A DNA stretch of 64,000 nt from Pagrus major. Its lineage: Eukaryota; Chordata; Actinopteri; Spariformes; Sparidae. The DNA is taken from assembly GCF_040436345.1 (NCBI RefSeq), contig NC_133221.1, positions 32,671,589 to 32,735,588 of the forward strand, written 5' to 3'. Positions 11,283-22,235 of this stretch are shown here, in pieces; position 1 is the first letter of the stretch; the number at the start of each line of letters is the position of its first letter. The translations under genes and the position numbers were made by a program. The notes under the pieces were generated by a model that was not told where the DNA came from, searched no databases, and was given only the letters and a program-made list of their open reading frames with translations.

Positions 11283-12830
11283 TGTCGTGCCAAAAAGTGA
11301 TCGTCTGCCAGAATCTGATTTGTGGCCGCGGGAGCGCGCACAGCAGCCCGTTGAGCGGTAGCGCTATTAAACGTCTGCTTTTCTTTGGATTAAACGGTCA
11401 TAATGTGCATATACACACACACTTACCACACATTATCACAACTGTGGCCAAAAGAAGTGTAGTTTGTAGCGAACTAAGGCATGGCAATTACGTGATAGAC
11501 ACGTCTCTACAGTATGTTTGATTTAACAGCCAGAGCACTATATATCAGAGTTTACGCCACACAGTGACGCCTCCTTTGTTAAGCTTTCCTCCGAGTCCAA
11601 GTTACAACGTGTTTTCAATAAAGTAATGGTCACTTTTGCAATGATCCTTCCTCTGCATTGTTTTTTACCTGATCTGGGCCCTATAGTATTTGCTTCCCAT
11701 GTTTGGATGTGTTTTGTGCCTAATATTGTTTATGCCTAAAATACAGTTTTCACCTGCCAAAAATTGATTGGAGCCCAAATGGTGATTTCTGCCTAAAAAT
11801 GACTTTATCTCAGTCAAGAGCTTCATAAAATAGACACTAAAGCTCACAGGACCATGTGGAACTCCTTTAAAGGACCATTACAACACAAAATGTGCTTTTT
11901 CACTTGCCAAAAATTGATTGGAGGCCAAATGCAGTTACTGAATGGTGATTTCTGCCTAAAAATGACTTTATCTCAGTCAAGAGCTTCATAATATAAACCC
12001 TCGAGCTCACAGGACCATGTGGAACTCTTTTAAAGGACCATTACAACACAAAATGTGCTTTTTCACCTGCCAAAAATTGATTGGAGGCCAAATGCAGTTA
12101 CTGAATGGTGATTTCTGGCTAAAAATGACTTGATCTCATTCAAGAGCTTCATAATATAGACACTAAAGCTCACAGGGCCATGTGGAACTCCTTTAAAGGA
12201 CCATTACAACACAAAATGTGCTTTTTCACCTGCCAAAAATTGATTGGAGGCCAAATGCAGTTACTGAATGGTGATTTCTGGCTAAAAATGACTTGATCTC
12301 ATTCAAGAGCTTCATAATATAAACCCTCGAGCTCACAGGACCATGTGGAACTCTTTTAAAGGACCATTACAACACAAAATGTGCTTTTTCACCTGCCAAA
12401 AATTGATTGGAGGCCAAATGCAGTTACTGAATGGTGATTTCTGCCTAAAAATGACTTGATCTCATTCAAGAGCTTCATAATATAAACCCTAGAGCTCACA
12501 GGACAGTGTGGAACCCTTTTAAAGGACCATTACAACATAAAATGGGCCTATTCACCTGCAAAAAAATGATTGGAGGCTATTAATTTGCTAATGAAAAGTG
12601 TTTTCTCGCCTAAAATGACTTTCTATTACTCAACAGAGCAATATTAAGATCATTATAGATTAACCATAGTACCCTCTGGAAATTGTGTAAAGGGCCAATG
12701 CATACAAAATGCAGTTTTTTACTTGCCAAAAATTGATTCCTGCTCCAAATGTTATACTTAAAATGGTTTTCTGCCACGATGTCTTCATGTAACTTTAGAG
12801 TCATATTTACCTGATTATATCTGCACACAT
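11283..12830. repeat. Left inverted terminal repeat with 163-bp tandem array
   Basis: About 410 bp of unique terminal sequence (11283-11690, an inverted match to 24008-24415) is followed by a tandem array. The marker GCAGTTACTG recurs at 11931, 12094, 12257 and 12420, spacing exactly 163 bp. A diverged unit precedes these, and decayed units run to about 12830. Units carry either CACTAAAGCTCAC or CCTCGAGCTCAC at the same place, giving two subtypes. Confidence 0.9.
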
Positions 12831-12950
12831 ATTATAATCTGCACGCATCAAAATCTGCACACATATACAATTTTGCACACATATGTGCACACATATACAA
12901 ATCTGCTAACACATCCAAATCTGCACACATTGTGCATCCAATGCGCACAA
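12831..12950. repeat. Irregular CTGCACACAT-type repeat
   Basis: CTGCACACAT, TTGCACACAT and GTGCACACAT recur seven or so times at about 15-25-base spacing between the left terminal array and the transposase promoter region. It is not clean enough to be a microsatellite and has no counterpart at the right side. Confidence 0.6.
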
Positions 12951-13284
12951 GTGACCCGTGCAGAATTTGATATAACTTTGTTGTAAAAATCAAGGTTTCC
13001 TCTAGGCTATGTCATTGAAAATAAAAGCCGCTACACCTTCAGAATGATTTTTTTTCTTCTAAATGTTAAAACAATGTAAAGCTTGTCTTCCACTACCAGC
13101 TCCATCTCTAAGGCTCTGTTAGTAATAAACACAAATAGGCTACAAATGTACATGTACAAATGTACACATTGGCCTCACAGTGACCTCCAATCAAGATTGA
13201 CACGTGGCTCGTGTATGCACTGTAATTAAAATGCCACAGCTCACGGCGTGAGCCCCCCACCCCCACCACCGTGATCTTGCGCGC

Positions 13285-13285
<1 letters not shown>

Positions 13286-13323
<38 letters not shown>
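13286..13323. repeat. 38-base poly-C tract upstream of the transposase start
   Basis: An uninterrupted run of 38 C lies 87 bases before the ATG at 13411; the minus strand is poly-G. It may be promoter or 5' UTR sequence of the transposase. Such tracts are unstable and assembly lengths are unreliable. Confidence 0.95.
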
Positions 13324-13325
<2 letters not shown>

Positions 13326-13410
13326 CGGTCACACCACTCTCGCCGCCAAGAAAAATCCAGGAGGAAACACCTGACATCTCGGAGTTTTATCTGTACAAGT
13401 TGTTGTCGCT

Positions 13411-16400
13411 ATGGATCCCACTCTGTTTGAGCAGATACTCGCTTTCAAAAAGGATGGAACTTTCCCGGTTGGTATGACAGTAACCCAAAAAAGTAATTTT
13501 CACCGAAAGACTAAGAACTTTGAAGTGCAAGGTGAGTATAATGTACCCTTTACATTGTGCATCATAAATAGTCCCATTTAAATACACCTGTTGACCCCCC
13601 CAAAATTTTAATGTTTAATTTTATTGTACATAGCCTACATTTTTAATTGAATTAAGTTTAGATTAAAAGATAAGACAGCATACTGTAGGCTATTGCTGCC
13701 AGTCAGGGGAAAAAATGGATTATACCATTATACCACATTATACCAGCGGCCTTAGACATCTGGGGGCCCGTTTCAATTTTTCATATGAGGCCCTACCCTG
13801 TTGAACATAAAATTATTTGCCAGCTATGGCACATAGCTGGCAAATAATTTTATGGTTCGCATCAGCTTTGTTTTATGGTTCGCTGATGCTTTAAACCTTG
13901 AAAGGACGTAATAAACGCACTATGCACTCCAGGTTTGCGCAACACATTGAGTGTTAGGCTAGCAGAAAAAACGAGGACTGAAGTTGGTTTTCGTCAAAAC
14001 AAAATCATTATGACATTTTCAGACATGAACAGGAATCTTAATCAGAAACTACAGGCTTTATCAATATTCTGAATTTAAATTGGCAACTAAAGTAATGAGA
14101 GCAAAGTGCTCAGCGCTATTTCAGCACCACGGTGCTGCGTTGCTGGAGCAGCCAGCTGTCTCCTCCATTATTACAGTAAAATCTGCCAATAATATCAAAT
14201 TTTAGTTGTGCTCTTGCTTTTATTTCTCTGGTAAGTTAGGACGTAGCCTACTCATAGATCGCCTGTTTGGAGGCATTTTAACCCCACGAAGAAAAAAGAA
14301 AAGAGGAGGAAAGTGATTGACAGACGTCAATCATCAGGTTGCGCACGTCAGGAGGAAAGCAGGAAAAACTAAAGGACATTAGAAACACTAAGAGAAGAGG
14401 AATAATACTGGGAGAAGGAAAACCAGGGTCTATTGATAGTTTGCGGGCCGTTTTCACGCTTTTATTGATATTTCCTGCCGCATTATTAATTAGGAGCGAG
14501 TAGTAGCCTCCGGTGGCATGATACACGCACTGGCAGCTGGGGGCCCACCTATAGGCGGCCTTACCTATGTTTCAACCGTTTCAATTGAAACGGGCCCCAG
14601 CCACCAGGGGGGCCCCAGCTGCCAGCCACCAAGTAAAAGACAGTACAATAATTCATCACCTAGGTTTCACCTTAACATACACACACAGGCCTACTGTACA
14701 TCCACCGCCACACACGCAAACAGCTCTGTCTACCGGTCACACACCCGTGATCCGCACTGATGCGCGTATCATGCCACACGCGATGGTACAGTAATCGCTC
14801 CTAGGCTGAAAACGGCCCGCAAACTATCAATAGACCCTGGTTTTCCTTCTCCCACTATTATTCCTTTTCTCTTAGTATTTCTAATGTCCTTTTGTTTTTC
14901 CTGCTTTCCTCCTGACGTGCGCTACCTGATGATTGACGTCTGTCAATCACTTTCCTCCTCTTTTCTTTTTTTCTTCGGGTTAAAATGCCTCTAAACAGAC
15001 GATCTGTCAGTACGTCCTAACTTAACAGAGAAATAAAACACAGCAAGAGCACAACTAAAATGTGACATTATTCTCAGTTTATTTACAGATTGTAATAATG
15101 GAGGAGACAGCTGTCTGTCTGCCTCCAGTGGCTGCTCCAGCAGCGCAGCACCGACAGCGTCTGTAGACGGCCGTCTGTCCGCATGTCTCGACCTTTCCTT
15201 GTCCGTGGTCGTGGTGCTGAAATAACGCGGAGCACTTTGCCCTCATTATTTTTTTATGTCAATTTAAATTCAGAATATTGTTAAAGCATGTAGTTTTTGA
15301 TGAAAACCAACTTCAGTCCTCGTTTTTTCTGTTAAGTCCTGGTTTCCTGCCCTGATAGTGATTTTACGCGTACCTGGGATGCATGGATAGTGCGTTTATT
15401 GCGTCCATTCAGGGAAGCATCAGCGACACATGGGCACATAGCTGGCAAATAATTTTATGTTTAACAGGATAGGGCCTCATATGAAATATTGAAACGGGCT
15501 GGGGCCCGTTTCAATTGAAACGGTTGAAACATAGGATTCCGTTTGTTTGCCTGGCGAGGCAGCAATGCCCTGCTGTAAAAAAATTGTACAATTTCTAAGT
15601 ATTATAGTGAAACTGATTCCAATATTATCACTTTCATTAATACTGGCTTACAACTCGGATGTTTTTGACTCATTACAGATGGACAGTTGTACTACTTGCG
15701 GTACAAAGGAACACCTCAAGCACTTAAGGCAAAAGTGGTATGTGGGCAAGAGGAGGCAAACACAGTGTTTGTAGACTTGCATGCAAGCAGTATGGGTGCA
15801 CACTGTGGCCAGAAGAAGACTCGGACTGCAATTTCAAAAAGATTTTACTGGCCTGGCATGTCAGAGGACATAAATCTGTGGGTCAGTATGAACTAATGTT
15901 TCCCATCACACAACATTCCCTTTATTTTAGAAATTGTCTGTTAATGCTACACTCTAAACATTTACATGGTGTAGAAATGAAAACGTGCTTTTATGGCATT
16001 GTAATACTTTGTTCATTGGTTGTTGTTATCAGGTGAAGCAGTGTACTGCATGCCAGGCCAGCAGTGCTGTCATTAAGCAGGAGGTGGAATACACACCAAT
16101 AAAGGTAAGAAAGAATTTTTGTTTTTGTTTCATCTTTTCCTTTTACACAAAAAATTATAATTAACAGTAATTTCACTGGAAATATGAAACACATTTAATG
16201 AGTTATATTGTCTTTGTTATAGGTCAGCACACCATTTGAGCTCATTGGGATGGACCTAATAGGAAAGCTTAAAACCACCACAGCAGACAACCAGTACATC
16301 TGTGTACTGATTGATTATATGACAAAGTGGCCCCAGGCATACGCCATCAAAAACAAATCAGCAGAAGAAGTCACCCAATGCATTTTAAAGTTTGTTTACC

Positions 16401-19400
16401 AGTTCGAATGTCCCAAGAGGATTTTAACAGATCAAGGCCGGGAGTTTGTTAATGAAGTATGTATGAAGAACTACATGAAATAAATATACATAACAAACAT
16501 CTAATGCAAACATAACTTTGGAAATGGCTTATTTTACTCTTAAATAAATGTTCAGATATCATAGTCATATCTTATTCCATCTATGCATTTTTTACATTTA
16601 CTGTCATTATTTATCCCTAATACAGATGAATCAAAAGGTCTGCGGAATTTTGGGGATCAAAAGAAGTCTTTGCTCACCCTATCATCCGCAGACCAATGGC
16701 CTTGTGGAAAGGATGAATGGGACCATCCAGAGGTATGTCTATTTTAACATGTAGAAATAATTTTGAACTTCATATTTAAAAAAAAAAAAACAAGCACATA
16801 TAGGACTTAAAAAGGAGTGCTCTATTATTTTTCTTTTTTTCTAGGGCACTGTCCAAATTGGTCAAGGAAAGGCCCGAAACTTGGGACACACATTTGGATG
16901 CTGTCATGTTTGGCCTGAGGACCAAATGCCAAATGACAACCAAATATTCCCCATACTATTTAATGTTTGGTAGAGAGGCGAGATACCCCTCCCAAATACC
17001 TGAACAGTACAGGGTGAGTTGCACTCTGTATAAACAAACTAAACTAACTATAGTCATAATGTAACATTACAACAACACTTTGTGTGTTAGTGCTTCAATT
17101 TAATTGTGAAATTTTTATAGGTGGATAGCAGTGTTGAGGACAACCTCTCTGTTGAGGAGGTTACAGAGGGCATCCTCAAACTGGATGATGCACTTCAGAG
17201 TGCCATTCAAAACACTAAACCTAAAAAAAAAACAAAAGGCAAAAAACCCACTCCTCAGTTAAAGGTGGGGATGAAAGTTATGAGGAAGAACGTGAGGAGC
17301 CAGCAGAGGAAAGGGGGTAAATTGGACCCCACTTACCTTGGACCCTACACGATTGTGGCCATACAAGGGAAAAGTGTGGACCTCCTGGACAGCCATGGAG
17401 TGACTGTACCTAAAATAAATACAGATCACTTGGTTGTTTTTACAGAGGAAAAACCAAGAGTTCCCCACAAACTCCCACCCACCACCCCCTCCTCGGCTGT
17501 CCCATCCACCACCTCCTCCTCTGCTGCTCCACCCACCACCCCCTCCTCGGCTGTCCCATCCACCACCCCCTCCTCGGCTGTCCCATCCACCACCTCCACC
17601 TCGGCTGTCCCATCCACCACCTCCTCCTCTGCTGCTCCACCCACCACCTCCACCTCTGCTGCTCCACCCACCACCCCCTCCTCGGCTGTCCCATCCACCA
17701 CCTCCTCCTCTGCTGCTCCACCCACCACCTCCACCTCTACTGTTCCACCCACCACCTCCTCCTCTGCTGCTCCACCCACCACCCCCTCCTCGGCTGTCCC
17801 ATCCACCACCCCCTCCTCGGCTGTCCCATCCACCACCTCCACCTCGGCTGTCCCATCCACCACCTCCTCCTCTACTGTTCCACCCACCACCTCCTCCTCT
17901 GCTGTCCCATCCACCACCTCCTCCTCGGCTGTCCCATCCACCACCTCCTCCTCTACTGTTCCACCCACCACCTCCTCCTCTGCTGCTCCACCCACCACCC
18001 CCTCCTCGGCTGTCCCATCCACCACCTCCACCTCGGCTGTCCCATCCACCACCTCCACCTCGGCTGTCCCATCCACCACCTCCTCCTCTACTGTTCCACC
18101 CACTACCTCCTCCTCTGCTGCTCCACCCACCACCCCCTCCTCGGCTGTCCCATCCACCACCTCCACCTCTGCTGCTCCACCCACCACCCCCTCTGCTGTC
18201 CCACCCACCTCATCCTCTGCTGTTCCACCCACCTCCTCCACCTCGGCTGTCCCATCCACCACCTCCTCCTCGGCTGTCCCATCCACCACCTCCTCCTCTA
18301 CTGTTCCACCCACCACCTCCTCCTCTGCTGCTCCACCCACCACCCCCTCCTCGGCTGTCCCATCCACCACCTCCACCTCGGCTGTCCCATCCACCACCTC
18401 CTCCTCTACTGTTCCACCCACTACCTCCTCCTCTGCTGCTCCATCCACCACCCCCTCCTCGGCTGTCCCATCCACCACCTCCACCTCGGCTGTCACCTCC
18501 TCCTCTACTGTTCCACCCACTACCTCCTCCTCTGCTGCTCCACCCACCACCCCCTCCTCGGCTGTCCCATCCACCACCTCCACCTCTGCTGCTCCACCCA
18601 CCACCCCCTCTGCTGTCCCACCCACCTCATCCTCTGCTGTTCCACCCACCTCCTCCTCATCGGCTGTCCCACCCACCACAACCTCCTCAGGGCAAAGGGC
18701 CTCTGCCCTTTCAGGTTAGCTGCCTGCCTCACATCCACAAACTCCTCAGCAAGCACCTTTTTGATAAATGTATTCACTTTTATTAACTTCACTTGCAGTT
18801 TTAAATGTTCAGGGTGAAAATTTTATGGGTGGGCTCCGGTCTGCTAAATATTTATAATCAGTCATAACAACTCAGAGGATTTCGCAAATAAAGATGACAG
18901 TAAAATACAGACATAAATTGTGAATTTAGTGATGAGTTAAAAGTTCTGCTGAATATTTTCCATCAGAAAACTTGAAATAGCCTGGAAGTCGAATACACAT
19001 CAGAGTAATCCAAATTTAAACAATTGTAATGTATTACACCCTTAATAGCCTATATCATGAATAGAAAAACAACATTTTTGTGTACAAAAACATGTTATTC
19101 AATAAGCTTAGCATTTGAGCAAATGTATTTTGTATCTCAAGTGTATTTTATAAGTCCTCACAGAATGTAATTCTACAACTTTAAAACTTACTTTTATAGA
19201 TGTGAAAGACGCATGGGAGGGGAAGAGGGATTATGTCCTCTTTTCCAAAATTGGCCCATATAAAATCTTCTTTGGGGATATTTACAACACTGGGCCACAA
19301 AGGGAGTTTGAAAGTGAGGTGAGGAGTTTTTTTTTCTTTTGAAATGGTTTCTGTATTGAGCATACCTTTAAGTTAGGCACAGTCATTTTTAATTATTTTT

Positions 19401-20388
19401 TTGACATGCAAAATATGTTTTGAACATTTTCTTTTTAAATTACAGGTTATCAATGCATATCTGACCCTGCTTGTCAAAAAATATAATGATGAGAACACAG
19501 ACAAGGCGTTTGTATTGGACTCATTTGAAATCACCCGCATTTGGGAGGGACAGAAACCCAAAGTTAAGGTAATAAACAATATTATCTCATGTTATTGCAA
19601 TAATTAATACACCAAAATATGCTACTGTATAATCACCAGAATTTTTTGATTTCTTATGTTATCTTGCAGATTGACCCACTGCTATACAATTTCATCGTGG
19701 GTGTTCAGTTTAATTAATAAGATTCAGATAAAAAGTTAAAATCAGTTAAAAAAGGATGTGATGTGTTTAATTTCATATATTTCATGATGCTTCATTTGAG
19801 TAAGTTAAAAATAAGTGAGTCAAATGGCAGTACCGCCATCTACTGGCCGATTTTGGTTCAGCGGCTAGGCTTTGTCAATCTTGAATAAAACCTTTATGCA
19901 GGAAGTGACAGAAAAGCAACAACAAAGAAGTTCAGAGCAGCACATTTGTCAGCTTCTAGCTATGACTAGCCACTCCAGCATACATCTTCGAGTTGCATCG
20001 TCGGTACGTGTTGTTTACATGTTAATTTACGGTTATATGCTTGAGCCTTATGTGGCAGAATATTACCGGTACATTGTGTACTTATTTGTGTTATGTGTTT
20101 ACATGTATTTAGCCTACTTTGAGTGAGCTATTTAGTTAGTCATGCTAGGCTTTGGTAAATGTTTATTTTATGGTTTATGCATCTCCATAAATGCAATATT
20201 CATGACTGTATTATTTTGTCTATCTCTTTTAGTTTCACACTTTACTTCATCAATAAAACTGGCAAAAGGAATACCCAGTGTGTTGTTTGGAGTGAAGAGT
20301 TTAGCTGCCTGTCAACACATGCATGCTACACATTGAGGACAGAACAGTGGGTATCGTAAACGAGGGTCATCACTGGATGCTGGTGGTA

Positions 20389-20425
<37 letters not shown>

Positions 20426-21955
20426 ATGGTGAATATGCAGTCTGCATAGTATTGATGAAGAACTTTAACGCTACTCTTACAGTATATTTATTAATTTTTA
20501 ACTCTATATTTAGGTGATAACTGTAGATTAACACGTGTCATATAATATAAACTGTGAAGATTAACATGTATCATAGAATATAATATATGTAGATTGACAC
20601 GTGTCATAGTGTGAATTCTTCTTTGACACTTTAAGTACATTAGGTTAAAAATCATAGACAGCAAAGTAAAATCTGTGTATAAGAGTGAAGTAGACATAAA
20701 TACATTTTACTTGCGACACAGTGCTGTATTCCAATAAAAATGTGGTTTGAAACTGTAAGAAACTTTGCATATTTTGGTGTTATCAAATTTTTAATGACAG
20801 TGATGCAATGGACATTTAAAATGTTCATTGTATTAAATGACTTTTCAAGTAACGTTGCACCAATTTTTACTACATATGATATGTATTTGTCTTTTAGATC
20901 ATTCATGAGACACAGGGGGCTAAATCCCTCAAGATGGGCATGTGAGACCATGCCCCACCCAATCCAAAATGATGCAACGTCCTGTGGGGCCTATGCATTG
21001 AAGGTATACAGTATGATTAAGCATACTATAAGAATTTGAATGTTTAATCACAAGCAGCAAAACCTCTTGGGTCATCAAAATAGCAAGTTTAATTGATAAT
21101 GTGCACATGGCTATTGATGATTTGATGTAGTCAATCTAGAAACATTTACTAGAGACGTCTGAAAGTTGTGTACAACTCACATTAACTCCATCATTGATTA
21201 GATGTTATAAACTCTGAACTTTGCCTTAAGTGTTTGATGTTACACAAAAACATGTTTAATAACCATGCATGGATGCAAAGGCAGTCAAATTTTACATGCA
21301 TGGGTTGCTTTAATTAATTAAAATTACACAAAGATTAAAGCTAATGTTGATGTTGGGCATTGTACAGTTCAATGAAATTCAAATAATTATTTTAGGATTA
21401 CTGTTCCTTCCCATGATAAATACATTCTTGCATCTTTTATTCACAGTTTGCTGAGTGCATCTTGGGTGGACTGCCCTTGCAGTTTGACAACTCCACTACA
21501 GGTGTCAACCATATAAGAGAGGGCATTGCAGTCTTTCTTCATGAGAACACAGGTTATTCTTTTTTCTTACATTTTAAAATTAAGATATATTAGGCTCATT
21601 TGCTCTGACAAACATTACTCATAGTTAAGAAAATTATGTTTATTCCATGTTTTTGCAGATGACTTGTCAAACCTCTGTCACATCTGTGGGGAGCTGGATG
21701 GGGACACCAATTGGGTAACTGCTTATGTTTTCTTTGTCCTTCTTAAGCTTTTTTTGTTTTTTTTGGCTAAACATCATTTCAAATTTCATGAGAAAATGAA
21801 TACACAAAGCAAAAAACATTTTAGTGTTTAATATTGTAAATGTCTAATAATTTCAGATTGGCTGTGACATGTGCCCACGGTGGTACCATAGCACATGTAC
21901 AAAGAAGCCAGGCAGAGGAAAAAAGAAGACATTTGTTTGTGCAGCATGCCAGTAG
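13411..21955 (+). CDS. Ginger-like transposase: integrase + Ser/Thr/Pro-rich linker + Ulp1 protease + PHD finger (spliced)
   Basis: Exons I could join in phase: 13411-13531, 15679-15881, 16033-16104, 16223-16456, 16626-16732, 16845-17013, 17121-18714, 19200-19318, 19446-19568 (914 codons, all GT-AG). They continue less certainly with 19670-19700, 20348-20385, 20898-21003, 21447-21552, 21659-21714 and 21857-21955 (TAG stop). Domain order: zinc-binding HX6H...CX2C (DLHASSMGAHCG, QCTACQ); rve core with D (GMDLIG), D (TDQGREF) and E (GLVERMN), the last two 35 residues apart; SPYYLMFGR; a C-terminal integrase SH3-like segment (KLDPTYLGPYTI); a roughly 400-residue low-complexity repeat; a C48 protease region; a PHD finger. 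ATG 13411 is chosen because the exon reads openly to a GTGAGT donor and continues into the zinc domain. The protease part may be broken (see findings). Confidence 0.82.
13779..15512. mobile_element. Foldback element nested in transposase intron 1
   Basis: Two inverted arms of about 0.75 kb (13779-14535 and 14747-15512) share GGGCCCGTTTCAAT at their outer ends, then ATGAGGCCCTA, TTGCCAGCTATG, AACGAGGACTGAAG and GGGTCTATTGATAG in mirrored order. The spacer (14536-14746) contains another copy of the end motif CCGTTTCAATTGAAACGG. It lies wholly within the intron between 13531 and 15679, so the host coding sequence is untouched. No transposase is encoded. The class was not identified. Confidence 0.85.
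16223..17013 (+). other. Integrase catalytic core exons (D-35-E)
   Basis: Three exons (16223-16456, 16626-16732, 16845-17013) encode the RNase H-fold strand-transfer core. The first Asp is in GMDLIG, the second in ILTDQGREF, and the Glu in NGLVERMN; with the intron removed, exactly 35 residues separate the second Asp and the Glu. YHPQTNGLVER is typical of gypsy-type integrases. The segment after the core reads TTKYSPYYLMFGREARYP, close to the YPYY-type motif of Ginger and gypsy integrases. All catalytic residues are present and the frame is open, so the core may be functional. Confidence 0.9.
17470..18690 (+). repeat. Coding minisatellite: Ser/Thr/Pro/Ala repeat of the transposase
   Basis: About 1.2 kb built from a degenerate 27- to 30-base unit, CCACCACCTCCTCCTCTGCTG-like. 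In the transposase frame it reads as variants of PTTSSSAVPSTT, a mucin-like disordered linker between the integrase C-terminus and the protease exons. The frame stays open throughout. Other frames also stay open (for example runs of HPPPPP) because of the repeat composition; those are shadows. Copy number is probably polymorphic. Confidence 0.9.
19200..21552 (+). other. Ulp1/C48 SUMO-protease-like exons
   Basis: Exon 19446-19568 encodes a region ending FVLDSFEITRIWEG, like the N-terminal part of Ulp1 domains. 20348-20385 carries VNEGHHWMLV, with the catalytic His followed by Trp. 20898-21003 carries PIQNDATSCGAYALK, with the oxyanion Gln and the catalytic Cys in SCG. 21447-21552 continues FAECILGG. 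The expected exon with the catalytic Asp, usually a DPLG-like motif after the HW box, is not seen; that interval holds a (TG)n run at 20393-20422. The phases of the exons before and after (0 and 2) also do not match, consistent with a missing exon. Confidence 0.7.
20393..20422. repeat. (TG)n microsatellite
   Basis: About 15 TG dinucleotides directly downstream of the exon coding for the protease HW box, in the interval where the catalytic Asp exon would be expected. Confidence 0.95.
21659..21955 (+). other. PHD finger exons at transposase C-terminus
   Basis: Two exons (21659-21714 and 21857-21955) join after TNW to give Cys4-His-Cys3 spacing: CHIC, CDMC, YHSTC and CAAC, followed by Q and TAG. 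PHD fingers commonly bind histone H3 tails, so this may bias target-site choice or chromatin contact; that is inference. The aromatic Trp before GCDMC and the RWYH motif are typical of methyl-lysine readers. Confidence 0.85.
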
Positions 21956-22235
21956 CAAGGGTAGCTACTGGCTGGTAACCCCAATTGTATATAGTTGAAT
22001 TTTGTTATATTTTTTATTGTCTAATGTATATAGTAGTATTTTTGTAGCATGCTGTTAAGACATTTAATGACAGTTCATAGTTCATAGTTAATGTATGTAG
22101 CCTAAGTATGTATATGTATGTAAAAAATAATAATATTTTGTGATGACATGTTTGGAGTGGCTTACTTATTTTAAGATGCTGTTTCTATGGTCATAGGGTA
22201 GGAATATTGTTTTATTGAAGACATTCTTCAGATGA

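Noticed and set aside
16223-17013. Gypsy LTR retrotransposon
   Set aside because: The integrase resembles gypsy, but there is no gag, reverse transcriptase, RNase H or LTR, and inverted ends enclose the gene.
17434-18786. 450-codon proline/histidine-rich frame and long minus-strand frames over the same region
   Set aside because: They are shadows of the coding minisatellite; only the frame continuous with the integrase C-terminus has coding context and splice sites.
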